A DNA stretch of 64,000 nt, from the NCBI GenBank assembly GCA_902762955.1, contig CACWQH010000007.1:1-64000 (forward strand), read 5' to 3'. Numbering within the stretch: position 1 is the first letter of the stretch; each line of letters starts with the position of its first letter. This stretch comes from an uncultured Lachnospiraceae bacterium (GTDB taxonomy: Bacteria; Bacillota; Clostridia; Lachnospirales; Lachnospiraceae). This document shows, one piece after another, positions 51,678-60,391 of the stretch. The translations under genes and the position numbers were made by a program. The notes under the pieces were generated by a model, which saw nothing but the letters and a program-made list of their open reading frames with translations, was not told the DNA's origin and did not search any database.

Positions 51678-54039
51678 ATGAATAAATTATCTTTACTGAC
51701 ATTTAGATATATGAAGGTCAATATGAAAAGAACTATAACAACATGTATCGGAGTTATAGTTTCGACAATTCTTATATATCTTATATTTTCGATTGGATAT
51801 AGTATATATTTTTCGGAAGCAGAGGAAAACTATAAGGATTATTATCTTATGTGTGACGGTATAATAGAATGTGACGGGAAGACAGCAAAGGATATAGTTA
51901 ATTCGGCGGATTATTACGGAGGAGAAGATAATGCTGCCGGCATCAAGCTTTCCTATGCATGGGCTGCACACATAGATGATAATCGGGACGACGTAATATA
52001 CATAAATGATTTTTTGGCTATGCCAAGAAAACTTAATATAACCAAGGGGACATTTCCTAAAAATGAAAACTCTGTTTTGATTCCAAGCTGGCTTGGAACT
52101 AATGGTCAAAGTTCGATCGGCTCAAAATATGATATTGATAAAGGCTTTGGTGCCGATACTGAAAATTCTAAGGTTGTATCGGGATTATATGATACAGAAT
52201 TTCTGATTCCGACAAGTAATGATAATTTATTATCAAGCTTTATGGGTGCTGTTTTAATTAAGTCTGATGATAAAGTGTATGACAGCGATAAAGTTTATGT
52301 ATTTGTCACATTTAAAGATAGTAAGGATATAAGAGAGAGTCTTAAAACGCTTGCAAATGTGTATGATGTTGAAAAGTTTGAATTATCTGAAGCCGCAGAA
52401 GCATATTATAAGCCTGAAACTGACCTGAGTTATACAACCTTCAGAGCATTTTTAATGCTTCTGGCTTTTATAGGAATAATTATTTCTGTTGTAATAATTA
52501 GAAATGCCTTTAATATTTCTGTTCATACAAGAAGCAAGGATTACGGTATATTAAGATGTATTGGAATGAGCAGAAAGCAGATTATTGTAATAATTCTCGG
52601 AGAAGCCTTAGTTAAGCATAATCGGACTAATATTCGGACTTATTATAGGACATGGAATTTCGATATTTGTATTTGGATTATTTAAAAAGACGCTTAAGCT
52701 AAGTCGCTTTTACAAGATAAAGCTGATACCGGAGGCAATTGTTTTTTCTGCTTTAAGTGTTATTATTGCGACATTTTATTCAATGATTTCTCCTGTGGAA
52801 AAACTTTACAAGATTAATCCTGTTTCAGCAATAAGGATGACCGATGAATACAAACTATCTGAAAAGAAAATTAAAGCAAAAAGAGGAATAGTTATAGGCA
52901 AAATTTTCGGTGTTGAAGCAGGTTATGCATATAAAAACATATTGCGTGACAAGAAAAGATTTCTTTTGCTTACCGTAACTTTAATAATCTGGACAATTCT
53001 TGCAACTGCGGTACTTACTACGATATCAGGAACTAAAAAGACTATGTATGACTTACTGGCTCCGATTGGAAAATACGATGGTGCGGTTGAGTTTTATTCG
53101 GAAAAAGATGAAAAATTTTTAATTGATGAAATAAATGCGACAAATGAGATAGATGCTATGGTGCGAGTAGATATAGCCTTTATAAGTAATGCAGATAATA
53201 ATTTGTTTTATCTATGCTATGGATTTCCTGAGGAAAAATATAACAAATTTGTTCAGATATCAGACGGATATAGTATAAATCAGAATGGCTTGGATGTAAT
53301 TGTTTATAAAGATGAAAAGAAAGAGCCCGGAGATACTATCTATGGCGATGTAAAAATTGCCGGAGAAATAAATGATTATGATAAGTTTACTGAGGTTTTC
53401 GATGAATATATAAGCTTTAATTTAGTGGATACAAGCTTCACACGCATGCTTATATATAATATTGATCAGGAAAAAGCTATACTTAACGAGCTTAAACCTG
53501 TTTCACAATATTATACACTAATGATTGAATTTAAAAACGAATTAAAGCATCCGGAATTTGATAAGTTTATCGAGGACAGCGGATATTACTTTGATAATTA
53601 TTTTGAAGAATATCAATTATTTATGGATGCAATTAAGGTTGTTAAAACAGCAATAGTAACATTTTTGATTTTCGTATTTATTCTTTATATGATAAATACA
53701 ATAAATACCAACAGCTCAGAAATGATTATAAGAAAATCTGAAATAAATATACTTCGTACAATTGGTATGAGCAAAAAGCAGGTTGATAAAATGCTCTATC
53801 TTGAAGGAGTAATGGTAAGCATTATTGCTGCAATTGTAGGAAATATAATTGGAATTATTGCAGGGAATTTTATGGTGTATTTTATGCTGTTTGCAGGACA
53901 GGATGAATCGGACAGAGTGAAGTTTACATCACATATTGATATAACGGGTATAATATTTATAACAATTCTTCTCCTTATAATAAATGTATTTGCAGTCTGG
54001 GTTACCAAACCGGAGGATGAAGATATAATATTTGATTAA
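51678..54039 (+). pseudogene. Second FtsX-family ABC permease, frameshifted
   Basis: Paralogue of the preceding permease (starts MNKLSLLTFRYMKVNMKRTITTCIG against MNKLSALTFRYLKFNIKRTITTCIG). The first frame runs 51678-52685 and loses homology after ILGEALV near 52610; the continuing frame (+1) reads SIIGLIFGLIIGHGISIFVFGLF and on to 54039. The total length corresponds to about 787 residues, close to the 818 of the intact copy, so a single indel near 52611-52614 (2 nt lost or 1 gained) explains everything. Otherwise both halves are well preserved, including PVEKLYKINPVSAIRMTDEYK. It is a recent mutation, a phase-variation state or a sequencing error. Confidence 0.88.
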
Positions 54040-54049
54040 AAGTTTAGGG

Positions 54050-54144
54050 GGACAGCTCTTATTTACACATTTTTGGTGCTAAGCATAGCGTTAAGTGACA
54101 ACGTGCTATGCGTGTACTATAAAATATGTAAATAAGAGCTGTCC
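54050..54144. repeat. Long-stem palindrome after the ABC operon
   Basis: 18-bp perfect outer arms 54050-54067 and 54127-54144 (GGACAGCTCTTATTTACA / TGTAAATAAGAGCTGTCC), a less matched middle, and an inner stem GCATAGC / GCTATGC. It carries the core GGTGCTAAGCATAGCGTTA (54075-54093) seen also at 38633. The right arm is followed by TTTTTAAAC, pairing with GTTTA before the left arm. Likely also terminates transcription of the transporter operon. Confidence 0.88.
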
Positions 54145-54175
54145 TTTTTAAACACATATTTATTGTAATATTTAC

Positions 54176-54204
54176 TTGATTTTTCTTGTGAAAAAGAATA
54201 GAAT
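54176..54204 (+). promoter_or_regulatory. Probable promoter of the decarboxylase cluster
   Basis: TTGATT (54176-54181), 17-bp spacer, TAGAAT (54199-54204). Confidence 0.5.
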
Positions 54205-54272
54205 ATATACTCGGAAGAAATTGGTCTTATTTTAAATAAAGGGCCTAATAAAATATAAACGGAGGACTAAAA

Positions 54273-55697
54273 ATGAGTAACAAACTTAGCTTGTCAGCAA
54301 GTGACAGGATTAATGCCTTACTTGATGACTCAAGTTTTGTTGAAATCGGCGCATATGTAACTGCCAGAAGTACAGATTTCAACATGCAGGAAACAGATTC
54401 TCCAAAAGACGGTGTAATTACCGGCTATGGTGTAATCAACGGAAAATTAGTTTATGTCTACAGTCAGGACTCAAGCGTTCTTGGCGGTGCAATCGGTGAG
54501 ATGCATGCTAAGAAAATAGCGAAGGTTTATGACATGGCTATGAAGGTAGGAGCACCTGTTATCGGTCTTATCGATTGTGCAGGCTTGAGACTTCAGGAAG
54601 CAACAGATGCCATGACAGCATTCGGAAGACTTTACATGAAGCAGACTATGGCTTCAGGTGTAATCCCACAGATTACAGGTATATTTGGTACCTGCGGTGG
54701 AGGTAGTGCACTTATTCCTGCATTATCTGATTTTACATTTATGACTGCTGAAGGCTCAAAGATGTTTGTAAACAGTCCTAATGCTTTAGATAATAATTAT
54801 ACAGGTAAGCTTGATACTGCTACAGCTTCATATCTTTCAAGCAATACAGATATGGTTTCAGCTGTTTATGAGGATGATGCTGCAGTACTTGCCGAAATCA
54901 GAAATCTTATAGATATTCTCCCTTCAAACAATGGTGATGAAGAAATAGCAGAATGTAATGATGATTTAAACAGAGTTATTGCAAATCTTGATTCCTTTAA
55001 GGATGATGCGAGAGCTGTTATACAAAATATAGCTGATAATAACATTTTCTTTGAAGCAAACAAGGATTATGCCAAGGAAATGGTTGTTGGATTTATCCGT
55101 CTTGATGGTCAGACAGTCGGATGTGTCGCTAACCAGATTAAGGATGGTGATTCAAAGCTTACAGCTGAAGGTGCTTATCTTGCAGCTGATTTTGTAAGAT
55201 TCTGCGATTCATTTAATATACCTGTTCTTACTTTGGTAAATACCAATGGTTTTGTAGCAACAGTAGATAATGAAAGAAAAATTGCGGATGCGGCAGCAAA
55301 GCTTACTTATTCATTTGCTGATGCTACAGTTCCAAAGGTAACTGTAGTTATGGGCGAGGCATTTGGAACAGCTTATACTGTTATGAATTCCAAGTCAATC
55401 GGTGCTGATATGGTATATGCCTGGCCGACAGCAAAGATAGGAACTATGGATCCTGAAATGGCAGTTAAGATTATGTATGATGCCGATATAGCCGCTTCAG
55501 ATGATAAAACAGCTAAAATTGCAGAGCTTAAGAAAGAATATACTGAGCTTCAGTCAAGTGCAATGGCGGCTGCAAAGCGTGGTTATATTGATGATATAAT
55601 TGAGCCGGATGCAACAAGAAAGCGCGTGATTGCTGCTCTTGATATGTTGTTTACAAAAGAGGATGTAAGACCTTTTAAGAAGCATGGAACAGTTTAA
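54273..55697 (+). CDS. CoA-type carboxyltransferase subunit (MmdA/PccB-like)
   Basis: 474 residues of the crotonase-fold carboxyltransferase family, shorter than MmdA (about 510). The N-half has the biotin/CoA-site LIDCAGLRLQEATDAM near 99-114 and GIFGTCGGGSALIPALSDF near 137-155; the C-half has GCVANQIKDGD, LTLVNTNGFV near 315, VVMGEAFGTAY near 355 and YAWPTAKIGTMDPE near 377. These enzymes move carboxyl between an acyl-CoA and biotin. With BCCP, OadG and OadB downstream it could be a methylmalonyl-CoA-type Na+ decarboxylase or a transcarboxylase 12S-like subunit; the substrate is not settled. Confidence 0.85.
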   Translation: MSNKLSLSASDRINALLDDSSFVEIGAYVTARSTDFNMQETDSPKDGVITGYGVINGKLVYVYSQDSSVLGGAIGEMHAKKIAKVYDMAMKVGAPVIGLIDCAGLRLQEATDAMTAFGRLYMKQTMASGVIPQITGIFGTCGGGSALIPALSDFTFMTAEGSKMFVNSPNALDNNYTGKLDTATASYLSSNTDMVSAVYEDDAAVLAEIRNLIDILPSNNGDEEIAECNDDLNRVIANLDSFKDDARAVIQNIADNNIFFEANKDYAKEMVVGFIRLDGQTVGCVANQIKDGDSKLTAEGAYLAADFVRFCDSFNIPVLTLVNTNGFVATVDNERKIADAAAKLTYSFADATVPKVTVVMGEAFGTAYTVMNSKSIGADMVYAWPTAKIGTMDPEMAVKIMYDADIAASDDKTAKIAELKKEYTELQSSAMAAAKRGYIDDIIEPDATRKRVIAALDMLFTKEDVRPFKKHGTV

Positions 55698-55718
55698 TGA
55701 AAGGAGAGTAATAGCATA

Positions 55719-56717
55719 ATGAAAATTAGAAAATTCTTATTGGTATTTTCAATTTTAGCTGTTATGTTTTCTTTAACTGCATGCTCCGAGGAAAAAGAAA
55801 AACCATTTGATTATGATGAAACTGAAATAGTTATTCAGACTATGGATTACTTTGAGCAGTACAATAAGGTCAAGGATGAATATAAGGATTATTATATGAC
55901 CGACGGTACTGATTTTGAGCAATCAGCAGTTAAGGGCATCGACCAGGCTGTAAATAATGATAAAGTAGGTGAGTTTGAAAGCTTTGAAACACCTGTAAGC
56001 TATTATCAGACCGGCGGACCGGATGCTTTGGCTAATATTGATTATACAATTGAAAATGCGGATGATTATGTTATGGTTACAGTTATAAATCATGCCGCAA
56101 ATCGTGATGTGGAAATAACAATTAAATATGTTGAAAATCCTGATTATTACATCGAACTCGATCGTAATCTTGCTGGTATAAACCCGGATGATTACAGAGC
56201 CCAGTTTGAACAGATGGCAGCTTACTATGGCATGACCACTGAAGAACTTATGGATGTGTTCTTTGCTCAGTACGGTGTAACAAATCTTGATGATTTTATC
56301 AAGAAGGATGCACAATATCAATTAGGCTTATACCCATATACACCTGAAGAAATGGTTGTATCGGCTGTTTATTCCAAAAAAGAGCTTATGGGTCAGGCCG
56401 GTATGAATACACTTCTTGGTATGGGAACAGTATTTGTTGTATTGATATTTATTTCATTTATAATATCATTGTTTAAATATCTTCCTAAACTCTTTGACAG
56501 AAAGAGCAAAAAGAATAAGGAAGATGAAGGTGATGATAAGCCTGTATCAATACCGGCACCTATACCTTCACTTGTTCCTGCCGGAAATGAAAATCTTGCC
56601 GGTGATGAGGAGCTGGTTGCTGTTATAACTGCAGCAATTTACGCATATGAAGCAGCAAACGGTAATACAAGCAGCAAAGACAGATTGGTGGTACGCTCAA
56701 TTAAGAGAGCCAGATAA
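55719..56717 (+). CDS. Lipoprotein-like OadG-domain subunit (Na+ decarboxylase gamma)
   Basis: 332 residues. Begins as a lipoprotein: basic MKIRK, hydrophobic core and lipobox LTAC with Cys22. An extracellular region (about 25-225) is not recognised. Then one membrane helix, LLGMGTVFVVLIFISFIISLF near 232-252, followed by KYLPKLFDRK and an acidic/Pro-rich tail closing with DEELVAVITAAIYAYEAAN and RLVVRSIKRAR, the usual OadG ending. OadG normally anchors and assembles the decarboxylase and is only about 80-120 residues, so this is a fusion of a secreted domain to OadG. Confidence 0.82.
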   Translation: MKIRKFLLVFSILAVMFSLTACSEEKEKPFDYDETEIVIQTMDYFEQYNKVKDEYKDYYMTDGTDFEQSAVKGIDQAVNNDKVGEFESFETPVSYYQTGGPDALANIDYTIENADDYVMVTVINHAANRDVEITIKYVENPDYYIELDRNLAGINPDDYRAQFEQMAAYYGMTTEELMDVFFAQYGVTNLDDFIKKDAQYQLGLYPYTPEEMVVSAVYSKKELMGQAGMNTLLGMGTVFVVLIFISFIISLFKYLPKLFDRKSKKNKEDEGDDKPVSIPAPIPSLVPAGNENLAGDEELVAVITAAIYAYEAANGNTSSKDRLVVRSIKRAR

Positions 56718-56766
56718 TTAATCTAATGTTAATAAGATTGTTGATAAAAATCAGGAGGAAATAAAA

Positions 56767-57138
56767 ATGAAGAATTATAGAATTACAGTAAATGGTACAG
56801 CTTATGATGTAGCTGTTGAAGAAGTATCAGGAGGAAGTGCACCAGCAGCAGCGCCTGCACCTAAAGCAGCTCCAGCGGCAGCGCCTGCACCAGCAGCAGC
56901 ACCTAAGGCAAGCGGAGCAGCCGGAAGCATAGTTGTTTCTTCACCTATGCCGGGTAAGATTTTAAATATTAAGTCAAGTGTCGGAGCATCAGTTAAGAGG
57001 GGCGAAGTAATTCTTATACTTGAAGCTATGAAGATGGAAAATGAAGTTGTTGCACCTGAAGATGGAACAGTAGCAAGCATCAATGTTGCTGCAGGTGATT
57101 CGGTTGAGGCCGGAGATACTTTGGCAACTTTGAATTAG
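56767..57138 (+). CDS. Biotin carboxyl carrier protein of the decarboxylase complex
   Basis: 123 residues. A short N-terminal domain (1-20), a flexible Ala/Pro linker (about 24-52) and a biotinyl domain with the attachment motif EAMKMEN, Lys89 being the biotinylated residue. Also seen are SPMPGKILNI and the closing GDSVEAGDTLATLN. The carried CO2 is passed between the carboxyltransferases and the OadB pump. AGGAGG precedes ATG 56767. Confidence 0.95.
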   Translation: MKNYRITVNGTAYDVAVEEVSGGSAPAAAPAPKAAPAAAPAPAAAPKASGAAGSIVVSSPMPGKILNIKSSVGASVKRGEVILILEAMKMENEVVAPEDGTVASINVAAGDSVEAGDTLATLN

Positions 57139-57184
57139 TAATTTCGAAAGATTTCATTTATTAAAACAGGAGGTAACAGCTTAA

Positions 57185-58315
57185 ATGAGCAGTTTTATGG
57201 ACGTTCTTAAAAATCTGGCTGAGCAGACAGGCTTTGCAAGCTTGACATGGAAGCATTATATAATGATTTTATTTGCTTTTATATTCATGTATCTTGCGAT
57301 TGCCAAAGGCTTTGAGCCACTATTATTGGTTCCTATCTCCTTTGGTATGTTCTTGGTTAATATGTTTCCAAGTATTATACAGGAGGGTGGATTATTACAT
57401 TATTTCTATAAGTTAGATGAATGGAGTATTTTACCGTCGCTTATCTTCATGGGTGTCGGTGCTATGACGGACTTTGGACCGCTTATAGCCAATCCGGCGA
57501 GCTTCCTTTTAGGTGCGGCGGCACAGTTCGGTATATATTCGGCATATTTCCTTGCTTTCCTTATGGGCTTCAATGGCAAGGAGGCTGCCGCAATTTCAAT
57601 TATCGGTGGAGCAGACGGACCTACATCAATCTTCCTTGCAGGAAAGCTTGGAATGGGTGGTACTCTTATGGGACCTATAGCCGTTGCAGCATATTCGTAT
57701 ATGTCTCTTGTTCCGGTTATTCAGCCGCCTATCATGAAGCTTCTCACAACAGAGAAGGAGAGAAAGATTAAGATGGCACAGCTTCGTCCTGTAACTAAGC
57801 TTGAGAAGATTTTATTCCCAATCATAGTTACATTGGTAGTTGTTCTTATACTTCCGACTACAGCACCGCTTGTTGGTATGCTTATGCTCGGTAATTTATT
57901 TAGAGAGTGTGGCGTTGTTAAGCAGCTTACAGAAACTGCTTCAAATGCCATGATGTATATAGTTGTTATATTGCTTGGTACTTCCGTAGGTGCTTCAACA
58001 AGTGCTGAGGCTTTCCTTAAGGTTAGTACTTTAAAGATAGTATTGCTTGGACTTATCGCATTTTCCTTCGGTACTGCCGCAGGTGTACTGTTTGGTAAAC
58101 TGATGTGTCTTGTCACGAAGGGCAAGGTTAATCCGCTTATCGGATCTGCCGGTGTATCAGCAGTTCCTATGGCTGCGAGAGTTTCACAGAAGGTTGGAGC
58201 AGAGGCTGATCCTACTAACTTCCTTCTTATGAATGCAATGGGACCAAATGTTGCCGGAGTTATCGGTACTGCGGTTGCCGCGGGTACCTTCCTTGCAATC
58301 TTTGGAGTCAGTTAA
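57185..58315 (+). CDS. oadB: Na+-translocating decarboxylase beta subunit (OadB/MmdB/GcdB)
   Basis: 376 residues with about nine to eleven membrane segments. Family landmarks are [13 protein letters not shown] near 47, [17 protein letters not shown] near 89, [19 protein letters not shown] near 137-155 with the Asp thought to carry Na+/H+, and [19 protein letters not shown] plus [23 protein letters not shown] at the end. It decarboxylates carboxybiotin and pumps Na+ out. The substrate class (oxaloacetate, methylmalonyl-CoA, glutaconyl-CoA) is not encoded in this subunit. AGGAGG precedes ATG 57185. Confidence 0.94.
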   Translation: MSSFMDVLKNLAEQTGFASLTWKHYIMILFAFIFMYLAIAKGFEPLLLVPISFGMFLVNMFPSIIQEGGLLHYFYKLDEWSILPSLIFMGVGAMTDFGPLIANPASFLLGAAAQFGIYSAYFLAFLMGFNGKEAAAISIIGGADGPTSIFLAGKLGMGGTLMGPIAVAAYSYMSLVPVIQPPIMKLLTTEKERKIKMAQLRPVTKLEKILFPIIVTLVVVLILPTTAPLVGMLMLGNLFRECGVVKQLTETASNAMMYIVVILLGTSVGASTSAEAFLKVSTLKIVLLGLIAFSFGTAAGVLFGKLMCLVTKGKVNPLIGSAGVSAVPMAARVSQKVGAEADPTNFLLMNAMGPNVAGVIGTAVAAGTFLAIFGVS

Positions 58316-58375
58316 AATAAAAACGTATAATACTATATATTTTGTAAAGTAAAAGAGTTAGTTAGGAGGAAAGAA

Positions 58376-59794
58376 ATGTCAGATGTAAAAAAACCGGTAA
58401 AGATTACCGAAACAATATTGCGTGATGCACATCAGTCACTTATCGCAACAAGAATGACTACAGAGCAGATGCTCCCGATTATAGATAAAATGGACGAAAT
58501 CGGCTACCATTCAGTAGAATGCTGGGGTGGAGCTACATTTGATGCCTGTCTTAGATTCTTAAAGGAGGATCCATGGGTAAGACTTAGAAAGTTAAAGGAT
58601 GGATTTAAGAAGACTAAGCTTCAGATGCTTTTCAGAGGTCAGAACATACTTGGTTACAGCCCTTATGCAGATGACGTTGTTGAGTACTTTGTTCAAAAGT
58701 CAATTGCAAACGGTATTGATATTATAAGAATATTTGACTGTTTAAATGATATCAGAAATCTTGAAACTGCCGTTAAGGCAGCAAATAAAGAAAAAGGACA
58801 TGCCCAGGTTGCACTTTCATATACTCTTGGTGATGCATATACTATGGATTACTGGAAGAATATGGCAAAGCAGATAGAAGAGATGGGTGCAGATTCAATC
58901 TGTATCAAGGATATGGCAGGTCTTCTTGTTCCTACTGAAGCTACAAAGCTTGTTACAGCTCTTAAAGGGGGTACAAAGCTTCCTATACAGCTTCATACAC
59001 ATTACACTTCCGGCGTGGCTTCAATGACTTACATGAAGGCAGTTGAGGCCGGATGTGACATAATAGATACTGCTATGTCACCACTTGCACTCGGTACCTC
59101 ACAGCCTGCTACAGAGGTTATGGTTAAGGCGTTTGAGGGTACAGAGTTTGATTCAGGTTTAGACCAGACTAAACTTGCTGAAATAGCTGATTACTTCAGA
59201 CCTTTGCGTGAGCAGTGGTTAGAGTCCGGACTCTTAAGTCCAAAGGTAATGGGAGTTAATATTAAGACTCTTCTTTATCAGGTACCGGGCGGTATGCTTT
59301 CTAACCTTGTATCACAGCTTAAGGAAATGCATGCTGAAGATAAGTTTGATGAGGTTTTAGAGGAAGTACCTCGTGTTCGTAAGGACTTTGGTGAACCGCC
59401 TCTTGTTACACCTTCATCACAGATTGTCGGTACTCAGGCAGTTTTAAATGTAGTTACCGGTAAGAGATATAAGATGATGACAAAGGAATCAAAGGATTTA
59501 CTTGTAGGTAAATATGGTCAGACAGTTAAGCCTATGGATAAGGAAGTTCAGAAGATGGCTCTTGACAGCCTTGGAATGAAGGAGCCGATTACCTACAGAC
59601 CTGCAGATGATATCGAGCCACAGCTTGAAAAGCTTGAAAAAGAAATGGCTCAGTATAAGAAGCAGGATGAGGATGTTCTTTCATATGCATTGTTCCCACA
59701 GGTTGCAACTGAGTTCTTCAAGTACAGAGAAGCTCAGGAGACCGGAATTGATGCATCACTTGCAAATACAGAGGATAAAACATATCCGGTGTAA
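58376..59794 (+). CDS. oadA: 5S-type carboxyltransferase: oxaloacetate decarboxylase alpha / pyruvate carboxylase subunit B
   Basis: 472 residues, without the C-terminal biotin domain found in many OadA proteins; the separate BCCP supplies it. TIM-barrel landmarks are ILRDAHQSLIATRMTTEQM near 14, GGATFDACLRFLKEDPW near 47, QMLFRGQNILGYSPYADDVV near 83, FDCLNDIRN near 121, KDMAGLL near 182 with the carbamylated-Lys region, metal-site HTHYTSG near 210, and VPGGMLSNL near 304. It transfers carboxyl from oxaloacetate to biotin, giving pyruvate. A strong terminator follows, closing the cluster. Confidence 0.92.
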   Translation: MSDVKKPVKITETILRDAHQSLIATRMTTEQMLPIIDKMDEIGYHSVECWGGATFDACLRFLKEDPWVRLRKLKDGFKKTKLQMLFRGQNILGYSPYADDVVEYFVQKSIANGIDIIRIFDCLNDIRNLETAVKAANKEKGHAQVALSYTLGDAYTMDYWKNMAKQIEEMGADSICIKDMAGLLVPTEATKLVTALKGGTKLPIQLHTHYTSGVASMTYMKAVEAGCDIIDTAMSPLALGTSQPATEVMVKAFEGTEFDSGLDQTKLAEIADYFRPLREQWLESGLLSPKVMGVNIKTLLYQVPGGMLSNLVSQLKEMHAEDKFDEVLEEVPRVRKDFGEPPLVTPSSQIVGTQAVLNVVTGKRYKMMTKESKDLLVGKYGQTVKPMDKEVQKMALDSLGMKEPITYRPADDIEPQLEKLEKEMAQYKKQDEDVLSYALFPQVATEFFKYREAQETGIDASLANTEDKTYPV

Positions 59795-59806
59795 TATGAT
59801 TTTTAT

Positions 59807-59837
59807 AGTGCTGTCACAGAATTTGTGACAGCACTTT
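59807..59837 (+). terminator. Terminator after oadA
   Basis: Stem AGTGCTGTCACA / TGTGACAGCACT with a GAATT loop, then TTG. Confidence 0.88.
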
Positions 59838-59858
59838 GAATATTAGGGAGATTGATTT

Positions 59859-60377
59859 ATGAAAAATAAAAGGGTTCTTGCTTCAGTTATATTATATATT
59901 ATACTGATATACTGGGTTGCTTGCGGCTGCCTTGGAGTGCTTGGCATACATCTTTTTGCAAGAAAGAGTATGGTGGATAACTTTTATGTTGACGGCGATG
60001 ATTTTGGACCTTTTGTTAATTTGGGTATTTTTGTTGTTGGAGGAGCGGTGAGCTTCTTTGCGATGGTAGGAATGTATATAATTACAGCGCTCGGATCTCT
60101 TATTCTTACCTTGATATGCAGATTTGGACTGCTAAAGAAAACAGAAACACATGGAAAAGACATCCGAAAGGTTATGGGTGCAATAATTATTTTTACTGTT
60201 ATTGCATATATCACTGCTTGTATAATTTCTAAACTATCAGCTACCTTTTTTATGTTTATAACCCTTGCATGGATTCCGTTATTATATTTTCTTATAGTTT
60301 ATCTTCCTTTAAAGGATAATAATCCTGATATAGTTGAAATAATAGAACCGGATAATAAATTTGAAAATCATGAATAA
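59859..60377 (+). CDS. Small multi-pass membrane protein, unknown function
   Basis: 172 residues, not recognised. Four hydrophobic segments at about 7-30, 48-80, 103-125 and 128-150, with a short polar C-terminus. The second segment contains PFVNLGIFVVGGAVSFFAMVG. No catalytic motif seen. It follows the oadA terminator and precedes the flavoprotein by 14 bp in the same direction; a functional link is not evident. Confidence 0.6.
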   Translation: MKNKRVLASVILYIILIYWVACGCLGVLGIHLFARKSMVDNFYVDGDDFGPFVNLGIFVVGGAVSFFAMVGMYIITALGSLILTLICRFGLLKKTETHGKDIRKVMGAIIIFTVIAYITACIISKLSATFFMFITLAWIPLLYFLIVYLPLKDNNPDIVEIIEPDNKFENHE

Positions 60378-60391
60378 ATTTTGGAGATAAA

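Noticed and set aside
57421..57771. 116-codon alternate frame inside oadB
   Set aside because: Shadow frame; oadB motifs are in the other frame throughout.
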